NCBI GenBank assembly: GCA_003988855.1
Contig: QYAI01000063.1
Span: 1-64,000 of the forward strand
Direction: 5' to 3'
Origin: Arachnopeziza araneosa
Taxonomy: Eukaryota; Ascomycota; Leotiomycetes; Helotiales; Arachnopezizaceae
DNA: 64,000 nucleotides
Positions within the stretch are counted from its first letter, which is position 1; each line of letters begins with the position of its first letter. Under the pieces are notes generated by a model. That model was not told the DNA's origin. It saw only the letters and a program-made list of their open reading frames with translations, and did not search any database. The translations under genes were made by a program, and so were the position numbers. Below are positions 43,951 to 55,399 of this stretch, piece after piece.

Positions 43951-45725
43951 ATGGAAAATTCCCAAGACCCCAAAAAGTTCCAATCACGACCAATCCCAGG
44001 CCCAAAATCATTCAACAAGGAGCTGGAGCTCAACGGAAATGATGTTTATTCACCAGCCAAGGTCAGCGAGAACTCTAATACAACCCAGGAAGATTGATAA
44101 CACTACTCTCCAGTATCCCAACTATCTCCCAACATGGGAGACCCAAACCTATCCTCCACTGGAACCATTCCAACATGTGGACCATGGCAAAGGAGCCGAC
44201 CCGACCTTCAAAGATCTCTTGAATGCCTGGAGCGAGTTATCAGATATGACTCCGGATATTGGATCGGAGATCAAAGGTGTACAATTAACGTCTTTGACTG
44301 ATGCTGGGAAAGATCAGGTATAGAATATCCTTGAAGAGTGCCCCCCCCCCCACTTAACAACAATGGTATTCATTTGACGAGTCGATCTCATGCTTACTCT
44401 TCTCTCAGCTGGCACTGCTTGTAGCGAAAAGAAAATTGGGTTGGAAAAGCTCTACACTAGAGCTCCCTTTCATCTCTCTATTCTAACAATATGACAGTTG
44501 TCTTCCATGATCAGGATTTTGCCGATCTACCGATCCCAGAAGCGGTAGCTTTTGGAAGTTACTTCGGTCCTCCTTATGTGCACCTTACTAGTGGAGCACC
44601 CGAAGGATTCTCCCAGATTCATCTCGGTATGTCCAGCTGAAGATCTTCATATCCTTCAAAGGTTCAAACCTACTCACACACCCAGTCCATCGCGGAGCCG
44701 GCGACACGGGTGCTCAGAAATTCCTCCAAAGCCGGACAAACTCCATCGGTTGGCACTGCGACTCATCGTTCGAGAAACAGCCACCGGGCCTCACCTTGCT
44801 TTATGCATTGGAAGTACCCAAAAATGGCGGGTAGGTCTCTCTTCTCTGCCCTCGTCTCCCCATCTAACATGTCGCCCAGTGACACACTCTTCGTGGACCA
44901 AGTATCTGCATATCGCAACCTCTCGCCTGAATTCCAGAAACGGCTCCACGGCTTGAAAGCCTTGCATTCAGGCAAGGAACAAGCTCAGTTTAGTAGAAAT
45001 CGAGAGGGGATAGTGAGGAGGGAACCCGAGACGTCTATTCACCCCGTCGTGAGAACGCAAGTAACTCTCCTCTCCCTCACGTTGTACCTCCTATTTAAGT
45101 ACACCAACGGAAGGGAAATTTTTATGAGCACTGCTGACATGCACCATAGTCATCCCGCAACTGGCGAAAAAGCTCTTTTTGTGAATAAATCATGTCCGTA
45201 TATCTTTGATTCTGAGAACGAGAGGTTAGGTGTTTATTAATGGCTTATTTTAGTTACTCGAAGCATCGTGGGTTATAAGAAAGAAGAGAGTGATTACCTC
45301 TTGAACTTCCTATATGGTAAATCTACCCCGCCCTCTCAAAGATTCCCAACTCTTATCCTCACTTCTCACCCCATCACCCTCCACTCCTCCATCCACCCAA
45401 CTAACAGCCCCAGACCACATCGCATTCGGCGCCGACTTCCAAGCCCGCATCCAATGGAAACCGAAGATGGTTATTTTCTGGGATGTGAGTCACTCCCCTC
45501 TCTCCACTCCCATCTCCCCTCTTTCCCACCCCAAAAGAGACGATATCAAACCAAACCACTGACAAAAATGGAATCCAGAACCGCCTCGTCGCTCATACAG
45601 CAACCATGAATTGGAACACGGGGGAGAGACGGCATCTAGCACGGGTCGCGTTGCAGGCTGAAGTGCCTTTTGAGACTCCGTTGGAGAGAGAGGAGAGAGA
45701 AGGGGGAGGAGAAGAGTGGTATTAG
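43951..45725 (+). CDS. TauD/TfdA-type 2-oxoglutarate/Fe(II) dioxygenase
   Basis: Ten exons: 43951-44061, 44114-44317, 44409-44439, 44498-44626, 44686-44830, 44880-about 45058, about 45150-45193, 45254-45316, 45414-45484 and 45579-45725. The family couples 2-oxoglutarate decarboxylation to hydroxylation, often of sulfonates such as taurine in fungi. Landmarks in order: YPNYLPTWET, TPDIGSEIKGVQL, VVFHDQDFADLP, TSGAPEGFSQIHL, HRGAGD, the iron ligands H and D in IGWHCDSSFE, GGDTLFVDQ, LHGLKALHSG, HPATGEKALFVNKSF, TRSIVGYKKEES, the distal histidine in NRLVAHTATM and the 2-oxoglutarate arginine in RRHLARV. The junction of exons 6 and 7 fails by one base: ACG-CAA|GTAACT joined to CATAG|T-CAT does not give the expected RTHPATG. 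Intron 2 contains an 11-C run. The gene lies between an SDR and a Zn2Cys6 factor gene. Confidence 0.85.
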
Positions 45726-46146
45726 GTGATCCATAGCACAATTGACTTGCAGAGATATTGCATGATGATATGTATCGAACTGGAATCTTTGTGCCGATTT
45801 GTGGGTTCGTGATTCGTTGCTTTGGAGAGTTGGTGGTAGTCAACAAAGGCTCAAGTTGTATAGAAAATGAACATATGAGGTTAGGAATATCTTTTTTAGA
45901 AATCTAGTGAGATTGAATCTAGTTGAGAAGCATGACTAGATGTTGCTTACCCAGGGAATCATTGCGGTGAAGGCAGGCTGGAGAGGCGAAGTTAACTGAT
46001 TGGTATCTGAGAGTGTGAGAATCTGGATACCATATTCCTATTTTTGATCACATATTGAAGTTTCCAAAAATATTCTCTTAAGCCTTGAAGAGAGAAGACG
46101 GCCCCTTCCTAATGCTGCTGTGTCGTAACTTACCATGACCTTGCCC
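45726..46146. other. Intergenic region between convergent genes
   Basis: About 420 bp holding the 3' flanks of the dioxygenase and transcription factor genes. No gene recognised. Confidence 0.45.
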
Positions 46147-47957
46147 TTAGGACTTAAATATTGCAACCCAATTCCTGAACGGTGTACCTTTTCCACCCGG
46201 CTGCCAAACAAATATAGCCTTGGGGTCACCGCCACCAACCAGCCCATCCGTAAAGGGAAGAAAATACCAGGTATGAATCCGTCTGGACTCAATCGGCCAT
46301 GTTGATGGCTGTTCCGAGATGGGTAACCCACACTGCCTTTCCTCAAATTCAACTATATACCTGGAGATTTGCTTTGTTACTCTCGCGCTCCTAGTCTTCT
46401 GTGTTTGCGGTTGAACTTTTAGTAGAAGATCGAGTGCGTGGCGTCGTATAAGGGCAGAACGACATTTGATAGCGACAAATTCGAGGGCGAAGAGGGGACA
46501 TAACGAGAGTGAGAAGCGTCGATCATTTTGTGCACTTTGGTGGGGATGGCTGTTTTCTGATGTTGATGAAGAGGTTGGCTTTGATGGGTAGAGTCCACTT
46601 TGTGCATCAATCATCTGAGATGAGAGAGTAATTATGGCGGAGAAATCGTCAAGGTGGTCATCAAACGTCATTTGCGTTCTTGAGTCTGTAATGGCGCCCC
46701 AAATACGCATGATTAATCTTTGAATATGTAATAATCGGAGATTTCGCATATCTTCGGGGCTCAAAGTCGATGAGGATTCGTGTAGGAAGAGCAAGAGTTT
46801 AGTTGTCCATCCTTGAAGTCGGAGGGATAAAGTAGTCTTTCCCAGCGCCGCATTTGACTCTGCAGAGTCTGAATCATTGAATACATCTGGAACTTTCATA
46901 GAATAAGATAGGATCTCATTTAGGGAATCTTTCGCTTCAAGCAGAGTAGCGAATGGCAATGAAACTGATGTTCTAGACACAGGGATATTTTGTGTCAAAA
47001 GAAGCTGAACTCAGAGGAGACCACATGATTAGACCAAAGCTATGTTCGAAGCAGTTTGTAATGGTGTTGTGCAGAATAGTTTGTTCGAAATTCGGGTGGC
47101 TATTGAATTGTTTAGCAAGCGATTACGTCGATTGAACGGGAAGTAGAAAGTACCTCGTCAGTGGCGGAAATGGAAGTACGCTAAGGAGGTTGTAACGTCT
47201 TATATAAGAGGCTAAGACCTTTAAACCACTTCGAACATGTGATTCATATAATTCCTGGTTTCCTCTCATCATCTCTACGTAGGAAAACATGATACATGCC
47301 ACTAGCGTGATTTGTATAGTATTCAAATCCATAGAATATCTTTTTCTGAGAGTGCTGATAGCTTTCGTATACTGGAGGAGGACGAACTTGCTATTCTTGG
47401 AATCATGAATATCGAGCCCCTGTGTCAGAGCCTCGTTTAGCGAAGCAACAGCAATAATACCATGCTGAATAGCTTTTTCTGCAGAAGAAATTTGGGGTAT
47501 AAATTTAGTCCAGAATAAGTTGCACCAGTCTCCTCTCATCAGAAGGCTGACTTTGTACAGAAAGTAGCTGAAAAGTCTCCTTTCTATCGAAGACTATACA
47601 CAAAGGTCGATTGAATCATCAATTAGACTTCCAACTAGTGCCATGCCTTGTATGAAACTGTTTTCTATAGTCCTAGTCGTTCTTGGTAAAAGCAGTTGTG
47701 GTGGATAATTGTGTCGGGATTGGAGTTTTTTGATAGGTAACTCTGGATAGCCATCACAAACATATCCGGTATTTTGGCAGCGATTGCAGACTGGTTTGGT
47801 CTCATCACATTTGACACGTCTCTTCCTACTCTCTTGCATTAGATCTGTAGAGGTGAAGAGGTGAAACCCACTTGCAAGTACGACATCCTGCTCTAGACTT
47901 TGGAAATCCCGCACGAGAGCCTAACTTTCCAAAATTTTCACTCGAATTCTGATCCAT
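46147..47957 (-). CDS. Zn2Cys6 binuclear-cluster transcription factor, possibly damaged
   Basis: Exon 1 (47957-47872) and exon 2 (from 47825) rebuild the zinc cluster CRTCKKRRVKCDETKPVCNRC...C, with the normal C-x2-C-x6-C opening, across a GTGGGT..GTAG intron. Then follow the middle-homology pieces typical of fungal specific factors: SYFLYKVSLLMRGDWCNLFW, AIQHGIIAVASLNEA, TLVACIMFSYVEMMRGN..YESHVRSGLKVL, a GTACTT..ATAG intron near 47153-47101, HPNFEQTILHN, and a C-terminal part VSLPFATLLEAKDSLNEIL..LLLFLHESSS. Two points do not close. A TAG at 47594-47596 lies in frame between DDSIDLCV and SSIERRLFSYF (a 42-nt GTTGGA..ATAG intron could skip it), and the frame changes near 46995-47010. So it is either intact with short introns or a recent pseudogene. 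It may regulate the neighbouring dioxygenase and dehydrogenase; that is inference. Confidence 0.65.
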
Positions 47958-48491
47958 ATTGCTCTGAAGGGAAATTAGATACAGAACTGAGGGTTAAGGC
48001 TGTATCCTGGAGTTTCAAAAGATACGATTTTGGAGCACAGAGATATAGAGTTAGAGTTAAAGGAACAAGTGGGAAGGAACAAGTGAAGTGGGGTGACAAC
48101 AACAGATAATATACTCAGAGTGTGTCTAGGCAGCGTCTGGTTCTTTGATCAAAAAGAATCTGTGTTGTGAATCCTGCTGTAAGATTACATATGGTGATAG
48201 TCTCCTGCAGCAGGAAAGACGAGTATAAGCTTGCGCCTGAGGCACTGATGACCTCCATAATGGCGATGATTGGTCAGGAATGCAAAGAGAGATGTGAGTG
48301 GATGCTTCTTCAAGAAACTTGCAAGCCCTGCTCAATCATATATCGAGTCAGAGTCAGCGCCCGCAAAGTCAAGTGGCAGTCACTTTTTACTCGCCACCTG
48401 TGGCTAATCGCACTAGCGGCCGCCTTTCAGCCCTGAACTTCTTGGCTTTGAGCCTCTTGCCTCACGACATATTCTTCTAATAACCCCCAAA
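47958..48491. other. Divergent intergenic region
   Basis: About 530 bp between the transcription factor and Cwc2 starts, presumably with both promoters. No specific motif recognised. Confidence 0.45.
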
Positions 48492-49711
48492 ATGGCTGAC
48501 GTCGAGACCGCACTGCCTCCTACAATGACAACCTCAGAGCTGATGGAGGAGGAACCCTCCATGGCTCTCACTACCACCAACACCGAGGTCGCCGCGCCGA
48601 CAGAAAAAAAGATCAAGAAGATAATTCGCAAGAAGAAACGTCCGGCGCGACCACAGGTGGATCCCTCGACCATGAAATCCGAGCCTCCTCCGCAAACTGG
48701 CACCATTTTCAATATCTGGTATAACAAATGGTCTGGTGGCGATCGCGAGGACAAGTACCTGTCTAAGACGGCCGCGGTTGGACGATGCAATGTTGCGAAA
48801 GACAGTGGATATACAAAGGCGGACAAGGTTAACGGGAGTTATTTCTGCTTATTCTTTGCTCGTGGAATCTGCCCCAAGGGCCAAGAATGCGAATATTTAC
48901 ATAGGTTACCCGGTATCCACGATATGTTCAATCCAAATGTAGATGTGTTCGGAAGAGACAAACACTCAGATTACAGAGATGATATGGGCGGCGTGGGAAG
49001 TTTCATGAGGCAGAATCGCACAGTATATGTGGGAAGGATTCATGTCACGGATGATATCGAAGAAGTTGTCGCGAGACATTTCGCCGAGTGGGGCCAAGTG
49101 GAAAGAAGTAAGTCAATCCAATTATTTTATAAAGCATAACCTAACATTCAGTAGTACGTGTTTTGAACACTCGAGGTGTTGCGTTTATCACTTACTCAAA
49201 CGAAGCGAACGCCCAATTTGCCAAGGAAGCTATGGCGCATCAATCGCTAGATCACAGTGAGATCTTGAATGTTCGATGGGCAACCGCAGATCCAAACCCC
49301 ATGGCACAGAAGCGGGAAGTACGGAGAATTGAAGAGCAGGCAGCCGAGGCAGTAAGGAGAGCCTTACCAGCAGAGTTTGTAGCTGAGATCGAAGGTCGAG
49401 ATCCCGAGGCACGGAAACGGAAGAAGATTGAAGGTGGTTTTGGTTTGGCAGGATACGATGCTCCAGATGATATTTACTTTGCCAGGGGTATAAATGCCGT
49501 CAATCCGGTTGGTCGACAGGGTTTGGAGTTGGAAGAGGAGCAGCGATTAATGATTGAAGCTGATCAGGTGGAGAGGGAAGAGGCTCAGGAGAGTGGTATA
49601 TTCTCGAGTAGTACCCTGGCCGCTCTTAAAGGTTCCCAGGCAGTGGCTTCGAAACCAAAAGTCGCGGCGTCTTCAGGCCCTCTGGTTGCCTACGACAGCG
49701 ACAGCGATTGA
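48492..49711 (+). CDS. CWC2: Pre-mRNA-splicing factor Cwc2 (RBM22-like)
   Basis: Two exons, 48492-49107 and 49155-49711 (GTAAGT..GTAG, 47 nt), give 390 residues. Cwc2 is an RNA-binding subunit of the Prp19-associated complex that contacts U6 snRNA and helps form the catalytic spliceosome. After a charged N-terminus comes the Torus/zinc-finger part TGTIFNIWYNKWSGGD..RCN, with the CCCH finger YFCLFFARGICPKGQECEYLHRLP, the connector DVFGRDKHSDYRDDMGGVGSF and an RRM starting RTVYVGRIHV and including GVAFITYSNEANAQFAKEAM and ILNVRWATADPNP. The C-terminal tail is acidic and ends in DSDSD. Length and order agree with the family. Confidence 0.95.
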
Positions 49712-49817
49712 GATTAGCATCTGGCGTTGGCGGGGACTTCATCAGCATAAAAATGGAACTTTTTACTAGTGCTGCAAGAAAATCATGTGAGCTTCATATG
49801 TATCCAGTGTCTAGTGT

Positions 49818-50774
49818 TCAACTATTGAAGATTCTAGAATACAGCATCTCATGCCTCCCGATCCAAAGATCCATAACCGGCACACTCTGTCCCGCGTCTT
49901 CAATTTTTGTCTCCCACTCCTCATCAATAACCCGCTGTATACTCTCCTGCACCTCCACACTTGCCAACATCTTCTGCGCATGGTACGGCCCAAACGTACT
50001 GGCTCTCACCGCCGCAGACAACAACGCCTTTACATGACTTAACATGAAAACATACGCCGTCTGCTGCAATGACATACCCAGAATCCTCGCAATCGCCCCA
50101 AACAGTGGTCCTAGATGCGCCGAAGCCGTGGGTAAATCCGTCGTCACATTTGTCGACGTCCCTCTGAGTAAAACACTGAATTCCTTCAACATTTCCACAG
50201 CAGCTACATCGGCGTCAATTGGGAGCGCAGAACTGAAAGACCGGTCCCATATTGAAAGCAATGCCCGCCCCTGCGCAACCGACGCCCGCCGGCCCACGGT
50301 GCACATTATGGACGCATCGAGAGCATCGTCTAGTAGCGGGAGGGCAATCGGGTCTCGATGAGCGGCCAGCACGAAGGGGAGGGTGGTGCTTGCATACGAG
50401 GACAGCGAGAAGCGGAGGAAGACCGGGAAGGAGGATGTCCCTGTCCCGCGCGTGTGCGCCAGGTAGGATTCCAATCCGCTGCTGAAGGCGAAGGAGCCCA
50501 GCGGGAGGGCGGTGTCGGACAGGAGGAGGAGGAAATGATGCGATGATGAGGAGAGACGACCTATTTCCATCAACACCGACTGCGGCGGGATTCCATTCCA
50601 CTCACCATTACTCGTCGGTATCTTGGCGGGGGCAGCACTCGAGATGGGCACCTGGAGGCCGTCAGATGCGCCCTTCAAGCGCAGTCGAGCGGCGAGCAAT
50701 CGCTCCTCTAGATCGGCAATCTCATCTTCAATCCTTTGCGGCGGCGAGGGCGCAGCGGAGACGGGTGGGCTCAT
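49818..50774 (-). CDS. Urease accessory protein UreF
   Basis: A single-exon gene of 318 residues, converging on Cwc2 with only 106 bp between stops. UreF works with UreD/H and UreG to load nickel into urease in the cytosol. The diagnostic N-terminal stretch LLLLSDTALPLGSFAFSSGLESYLAH is present at about residues 81-106, and the all-helical rest ends in the conserved region ILGMSLQQTAYVFMLSHVKALLSAAVRASTFGP..AQ and the C-terminal tail DLWIGRHEMLYSRIF. The first 75 residues are a fungal extension with a coiled-coil-like piece (IEDEIADLEERLLAARLRL). Start at ATG 50774. Confidence 0.93.
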   Translation of the reverse strand: MSPPVSAAPSPPQRIEDEIADLEERLLAARLRLKGASDGLQVPISSAAPAKIPTSNGEWNGIPPQSVLMEIGRLSSSSHHFLLLLSDTALPLGSFAFSSGLESYLAHTRGTGTSSFPVFLRFSLSSYASTTLPFVLAAHRDPIALPLLDDALDASIMCTVGRRASVAQGRALLSIWDRSFSSALPIDADVAAVEMLKEFSVLLRGTSTNVTTDLPTASAHLGPLFGAIARILGMSLQQTAYVFMLSHVKALLSAAVRASTFGPYHAQKMLASVEVQESIQRVIDEEWETKIEDAGQSVPVMDLWIGRHEMLYSRIFNS

Positions 50775-51758
50775 CGAGATGGCATGGTCTGGTACCGTAT
50801 GGTGCTTCTTGTGCGGGAGAATGGATGGCTGCAGGTGCCCGCTCGCTTAGGCAGCATAGCGCCAGATGTTTCTCTGCCTACCTGGAAGATAAAACACCAA
50901 CACCAACACCAACACTCTACAACCACAAACGTTCGAGAAAAGTAGTTGATCTTCACCCGTACATGGACGAGTGCTGCCTTGTCGGAGCAGAGTTACGGCA
51001 TACGGATTAGCTACCATGAATCACTCTTGCTTCAAGGATTATGACCGAGCGCCTCATGGATCAATTACCGCGTGAGCATCAGGTCATGATGAGCTGCAGT
51101 CACAGCCCGTAAAGATCGCTCCAAGAAACAAGGTCTTCGCCTCAGCAATACGTTAATTATATTTGTTTTGAGGCAAACCCTTTGCCTGCGCCGTCTCGAT
51201 CCTACGTTACTGCATCTCACACCCAACCAAATGCGGCTCTCTTCACGAGTTGGGAGGAACGGTTAGTTTATCTCCAGCAGTTTGCTTCCGGGGAGATGCA
51301 GGTACAACAAGCTCAGGGCCAGCAAGCGCGTGGTCGATCCTCGGCCACAGAGATGGTTTTGAGTCTGTCCCTCCACAAAAAGGTCTGACGGGCCTTGAAA
51401 CGCTGTGCCGCATGCGATCCTTCGCAAGGCTGCGCCGCTAAAAATCGCTGCTTGGGAAATCTAATGGTTGGCATGACATGATTGTTGCCTGGGTCAACCT
51501 TCTACCACCTCGGAGAGCCACTAGAAGAGCAAGATCGGTTTCTGGGGTTGCGGTTAACGTTTGAGTCACTGCTGCACCGACTGCCTACATTTAATTACGT
51601 CGTTGATTTGGTCCTATCCTTCTCCTTTTCCTTTGCTCTTGCTCTCACTCTCATCTTGAATTCTCAATCAGCTGCCCTTGGGAGAAGTCTTCCCAATATC
51701 ATATAATCAATTGCTACGATTGTACACCGAAGCTCGTTATCCTCCTTTATATACCAAG
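50775..51758. other. Divergent intergenic region
   Basis: About 980 bp upstream of both the UreF and MARVEL-protein genes. CA-rich repeats (caccaacaccaacacc) occur around 50895-50915. Open frames here are shadows. A tract of CT-rich sequence at 51610-51665 looks like a fungal promoter or leader of the gene at 51759. Confidence 0.45.
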
Positions 51759-52413
51759 ATGATTGCTTTCCTAGCAATTCGAGTTGTTCAAGTGAGTCTC
51801 TCATACAAGTAAGTGCCTCTGCACACCACTCTAACATCACAGCTCGTCCTCGCCGGTGTTGTCCTCGGGATATCCGCCGCCATGGTCAAGAACTACGGCC
51901 CCGGACACGCACCCTCTATCCTCGCCTACGGAGCCTTCTGCGGTGGAGCAGCGATAGTCGTCGCCGTGATCGGCATCGTCTCTCTCTTCATCGAAGCCCT
52001 GCAAGGTATAATCATATTAGCTTTAGACGGTCTAGCAAGCCTCTTCGTCCTTGCTGGAGCTGCTGTAAGTCTAACCCCACCATTGGCGATCCCTTCCCTC
52101 CTCACCCACATCCATCATCATACTCACAACCATTCCCGCACAGGCATTCGTCGCCAAAGTTAAAACCGGTGACTGCACCTCCAAAGACTATCTCCAGAGC
52201 ATCGCCAGCGTCATCCAACCCAGTAGCGACATCTACTTCCCCGGCGAAACGGACAAGAACTTCGCTTCGAAACTGTACAACTATGCCATCGGCCGATGTC
52301 GCGAGGCCCAGGCTGACACGGCCTTCCTCTGGATCCTGGCCATCTGCTTCTTGGGATCGGTGGCTCTCTCCCTATTGACAGGGAAGTCAAAGGGGAGAGG
52401 GACATTTGTTTAG
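51759..52413 (+). CDS. MARVEL-domain (Nce102-like) four-span membrane protein
   Basis: Three exons, 51759-51791, 51843-52064 and 52144-52413, give 174 residues, the usual size. Four spans are visible: VVQLVLAGVVLGISAAMV, YGAFCGGAAIVVAVIGIVSLFI, IIILALDGLASLFVLAGAAAFV and AFLWILAICFLGSVALSLL. The arrangement of four spans with an aspartate inside span 3 (LALDGL) and a cysteine-bearing loop before span 4 (TGDCTSKDY) is that of fungal MARVEL proteins such as Nce102, which organise plasma-membrane eisosome domains and respond to sphingolipid levels. Exon 1 is only 33 nt; its splice sites (GTGAGT, CTAAC, ACAG) are standard. Assignment to Nce102 itself rather than another MARVEL protein is tentative. 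Confidence 0.82.
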
Positions 52414-52813
52414 GGGCATCTGATGGTCGATAATGCTTGCTTTGATCATGGGTGATATCTTGGGCGTGGGGTGGTTCTCTGGGGGTTCTGTTTTCTTTTG
52501 GCGAAGTCGCAGTCTCGATGGCCTGATGGGGATTGAAATTGGCATACATGATACCATAGTTTCGGATGCGAGTAATGCGAATGTTTGTCCCGGGTGATTA
52601 TACCGTTCCACCTATATGTTTCTACTGTCGTTCCAACTTATTGACATAAAGATCCTTGTGACGCATTGCTTTTATTCACCGTGTTGTGGTCGAAAGTCTT
52701 CTCCACATCAACATGAACTCGATGACTTACAAAATTTCTCTGTGAGTAGTTCTTAGTTTTAATACCGTGGCGATAATATATCACATATTACACTATCCTG
52801 CTCCTCCTCACAC
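52414..52813. other. Intergenic region between convergent genes
   Basis: 400 bp with the 3' flanks of the two neighbours. No gene recognised. Confidence 0.45.
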
Positions 52814-54712
52814 CTACTTCCTCACGCCCACCCCGCCATTGGCAGTATTCCCGATCCCCCCAGCAGCAACGGCAGCAGTCTGCTGATTAACCACGACCAA
52901 CGGCGCCTTGAGTCTATATTCCTCGCCCTCCTCTACACCAACTATGATGCCAACAAAATCAGCCATCGGCAGTCGAGCCGCTACTCTGAACGCCTAACCA
53001 CAGGCACAGGCACACATGAGCGAGAAAGGAGGACTCACCGATTTCTAGATATGCATACTCCATCAGAACCGGGACCCAGATGGCCACGGCGACGATCTGT
53101 CCGAAACTCATCTGCGTGACGACCACATCGCTGGAGAAGCGCAGCACCTGGATGACGGAGACGAGTTGGAGGACCAGCGCCAGACCGCCCAGGACGAGGG
53201 CGGCGTTATCCCAGGAGCTCTTCTGGCTGAGGAGGTGGCCGAGGGAGGTGGATGCAGATTCGATCGTGGCGGCGAGATGGAAGGGCAGGCGGTTCCAGTA
53301 TCCCCGCGCTCTCTGGGTGACTTTCAGCGCTTGCAGGCGCACCCAGGCATTGTGACGACGGCGCGAGAGTTCTTTGCCGAGGTCCTGCAGAGCTGGTTGG
53401 AGAGTGGTGTGCGAAGCGGTGGCACAGCCGACCATCCAGCAGAAGATCCATAGCGAGACGACCCAGACGATGACGCCGATGGTTTCTGGGAGGCCGTGGG
53501 AGAACACGCCCCGGTCCTTGCCCCACAGTCCCCAGGTGTAGAACTCGTTGTTCAGGAAGCACGGTGCGAAGGGGGCGATGTTGTGACAGCTGAGGACCGG
53601 CACCGTGGGCGCGGTGTATGCGTCTGAGACCAGGGTGCCCGCGGAAAAGGGCGCCGAGAGCCAGAATGTTGCCGAGCCCGTTAGGAAGGCGATGCTGGAC
53701 AGCAGGAGGAGGTAGTAGGGCATTCGGCCGCTGAGGAGGCGGATCTGGGTGAGGGTGAGTAAGATGGGACTGAATGCGTTGCCGGACGTGAGGCGCAACA
53801 GGATAGTGTTCCTCGTGTCTGAAGCGTCCGTGTAGGAGGGGAGGACGATCAGTGAGGCGATCTGTAGAGTGGTGGCGAAGAAAGATTGGGCTTTTTGGTA
53901 CTCAACGAGGGTGGTAGTCAATGCTGAGAGGCGGGTGTTGAAGGTCTTTTTGCTCTTTTCCTGGAACTCTGGGGTTTGGTGAAGTGGCTTAGTGAGTCGC
54001 AGGGTGAGGCGATAGTGCAAGTAAAATGCTAGGTGGAGGATGATGGCGAAGAGGGAGATGGTATACTGTATAAGGAGGGCTAGTAGGACCTTGGAGAGAC
54101 GATCAGTTTCAGTTATTGGAATAGGATAATCCTTGGACTCACACCTAAGCCTCCTATGTCCGGATTGACTTCTGTTGTGGTGCCACACACACTGTTCTGA
54201 AGACACCGAACAGCGCTTGTGCGATTCAATATTTGAGATGTCCCATTCCCTACCAGTAAATTGTCAATCGAGCACGAATGAGCAGGGTCCAGAGTCTGGC
54301 ATTGCTGCGACGATTTGCAGTATTCAGCGAGACAAGTCACTATTGTGGATGACACATTTGACGAGAAGACTTGCTGATTTCCCGAGATACCAAGAGACGT
54401 AAGTGATATCAGATTTGAAGAGGCGGAGTTTGTCTCAGTCAGAGTCTGCGAGATCGTCGGATACCAGGAACATGTATAGAAATTGGGCCAGTCAGCGAAT
54501 ACATCTTGAACGTTGCCACAGACATTTATGCAAGAACTATTTTGAGCATCGAGGGAGCACCGTAGCGTGTTGATAAATCTGGAGTTGTTGAGTAAGGTTG
54601 GGATATCTTCTGTAGGTAAAAAGAACTGGAAGTCTGCAATCGCATTTAGCCTGTCCTGATCAGATAGATGCCAATCGCTTAGAAGACTGGAATAATTCGC
54701 GGGAAAGCTCAT
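52814..54712 (-). CDS. Fungal multipass membrane protein with cysteine-rich ectodomain, unknown function
   Basis: Three exons, 54712-54143, 54089-53039 and 52941-52814, with closing phases, give 582 residues. The first 190 residues are polar, with several N-glycosylation motifs (NYSS, NNS, NSS, NRTS) and about twelve cysteines (CINVCGN, CLAEYCKSSQQC, CSID, CLQNSVCG), suggesting an extracellular domain, though no cleavable signal peptide is obvious at the chosen start. Then come spans around VLLALLIQYTISLFAIILHLAFYL, FATTLQIASLIVL, MPYYLLLLSSIAFLTGSATFWL, IGVIVWVVSLWIFCWMVGC and ALVLGGLALVLQLVSVIQVL, ending with FGQIVAVAIWVPVLMEYAYLEI. This C-terminal FGQI span occurs in many uncharacterised fungal membrane proteins. 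The start at 54712 is chosen because the upstream in-frame codon is GTG. Confidence 0.8.
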
Positions 54713-55399
54713 AGCAGGTTTGAGCACGGAAACTTATATAAACGCTTAAGTGAAGGAAGAAGAGAAGTGAGGCCCGAATTTCTTCTGAAGCCTTTACGGG
54801 CAGCGAAAGTTGCATGGCCACACCAAGGAGAGCGAAGTTGGTGTGCCGCAGCCGAGCTGCGCCTCAGGGCCGGGCCGGGGGGTGGCCATACTCAAAACGA
54901 CTAGGCTCTGAAAGCGGTCGGCGACTATTTTCGTTTCAGAACAGGCATTGCCGACAATATACAACTTGACTTGACAAAAACAAAATACCAAAATATATTG
55001 GCTAATAATGAGGATAGATGCATCCCTAAATCTGGGGAACAGAGAAGGGAGGAGAAGAGAAGATGGAAGAATGGCTGTTAAGGAGGAAATCAGCTTGAAG
55101 CCTATATACGAGTAAAGCTCCGGCTGAGATAATTCAAGCAACTGCAACTTAAACAATAAACAACGAAGGGTTTAGAAATCATAGAAAAGCTCGTGATCAA
55201 GATTCAGGCTAAACCAACCTGTAGGCCCACTGCTGTCAGGTACCGGTATATCTCCCTTTGTTACTCCACACATATCTCCCAACTAACCCCGTCCACATGC
55301 ACTCCACTGCTCCGTTTCCGGAAATCAAAACCAGAATTCTCCTACCTTCCAATTCTTTTAAACTCTCCTCTCTTCTCTATTCTTGACTTGTCCTTAGCC
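54713..55399. other. Divergent intergenic region
   Basis: About 690 bp. A GC-rich patch around 54830-54890 (gccgagctgcgcctcagggccgggccgggggg) stands out. No gene recognised. Confidence 0.4.

Noticed and set aside
44341..44351. Run of eleven C
   Set aside because: It lies inside an intron of the TauD-type gene; a simple homopolymer with no evident role and possible length error.
50215..50601. Long antisense frames over the UreF gene
   Set aside because: Clear shadows of the UreF coding sequence, whose motifs and length are fully normal.
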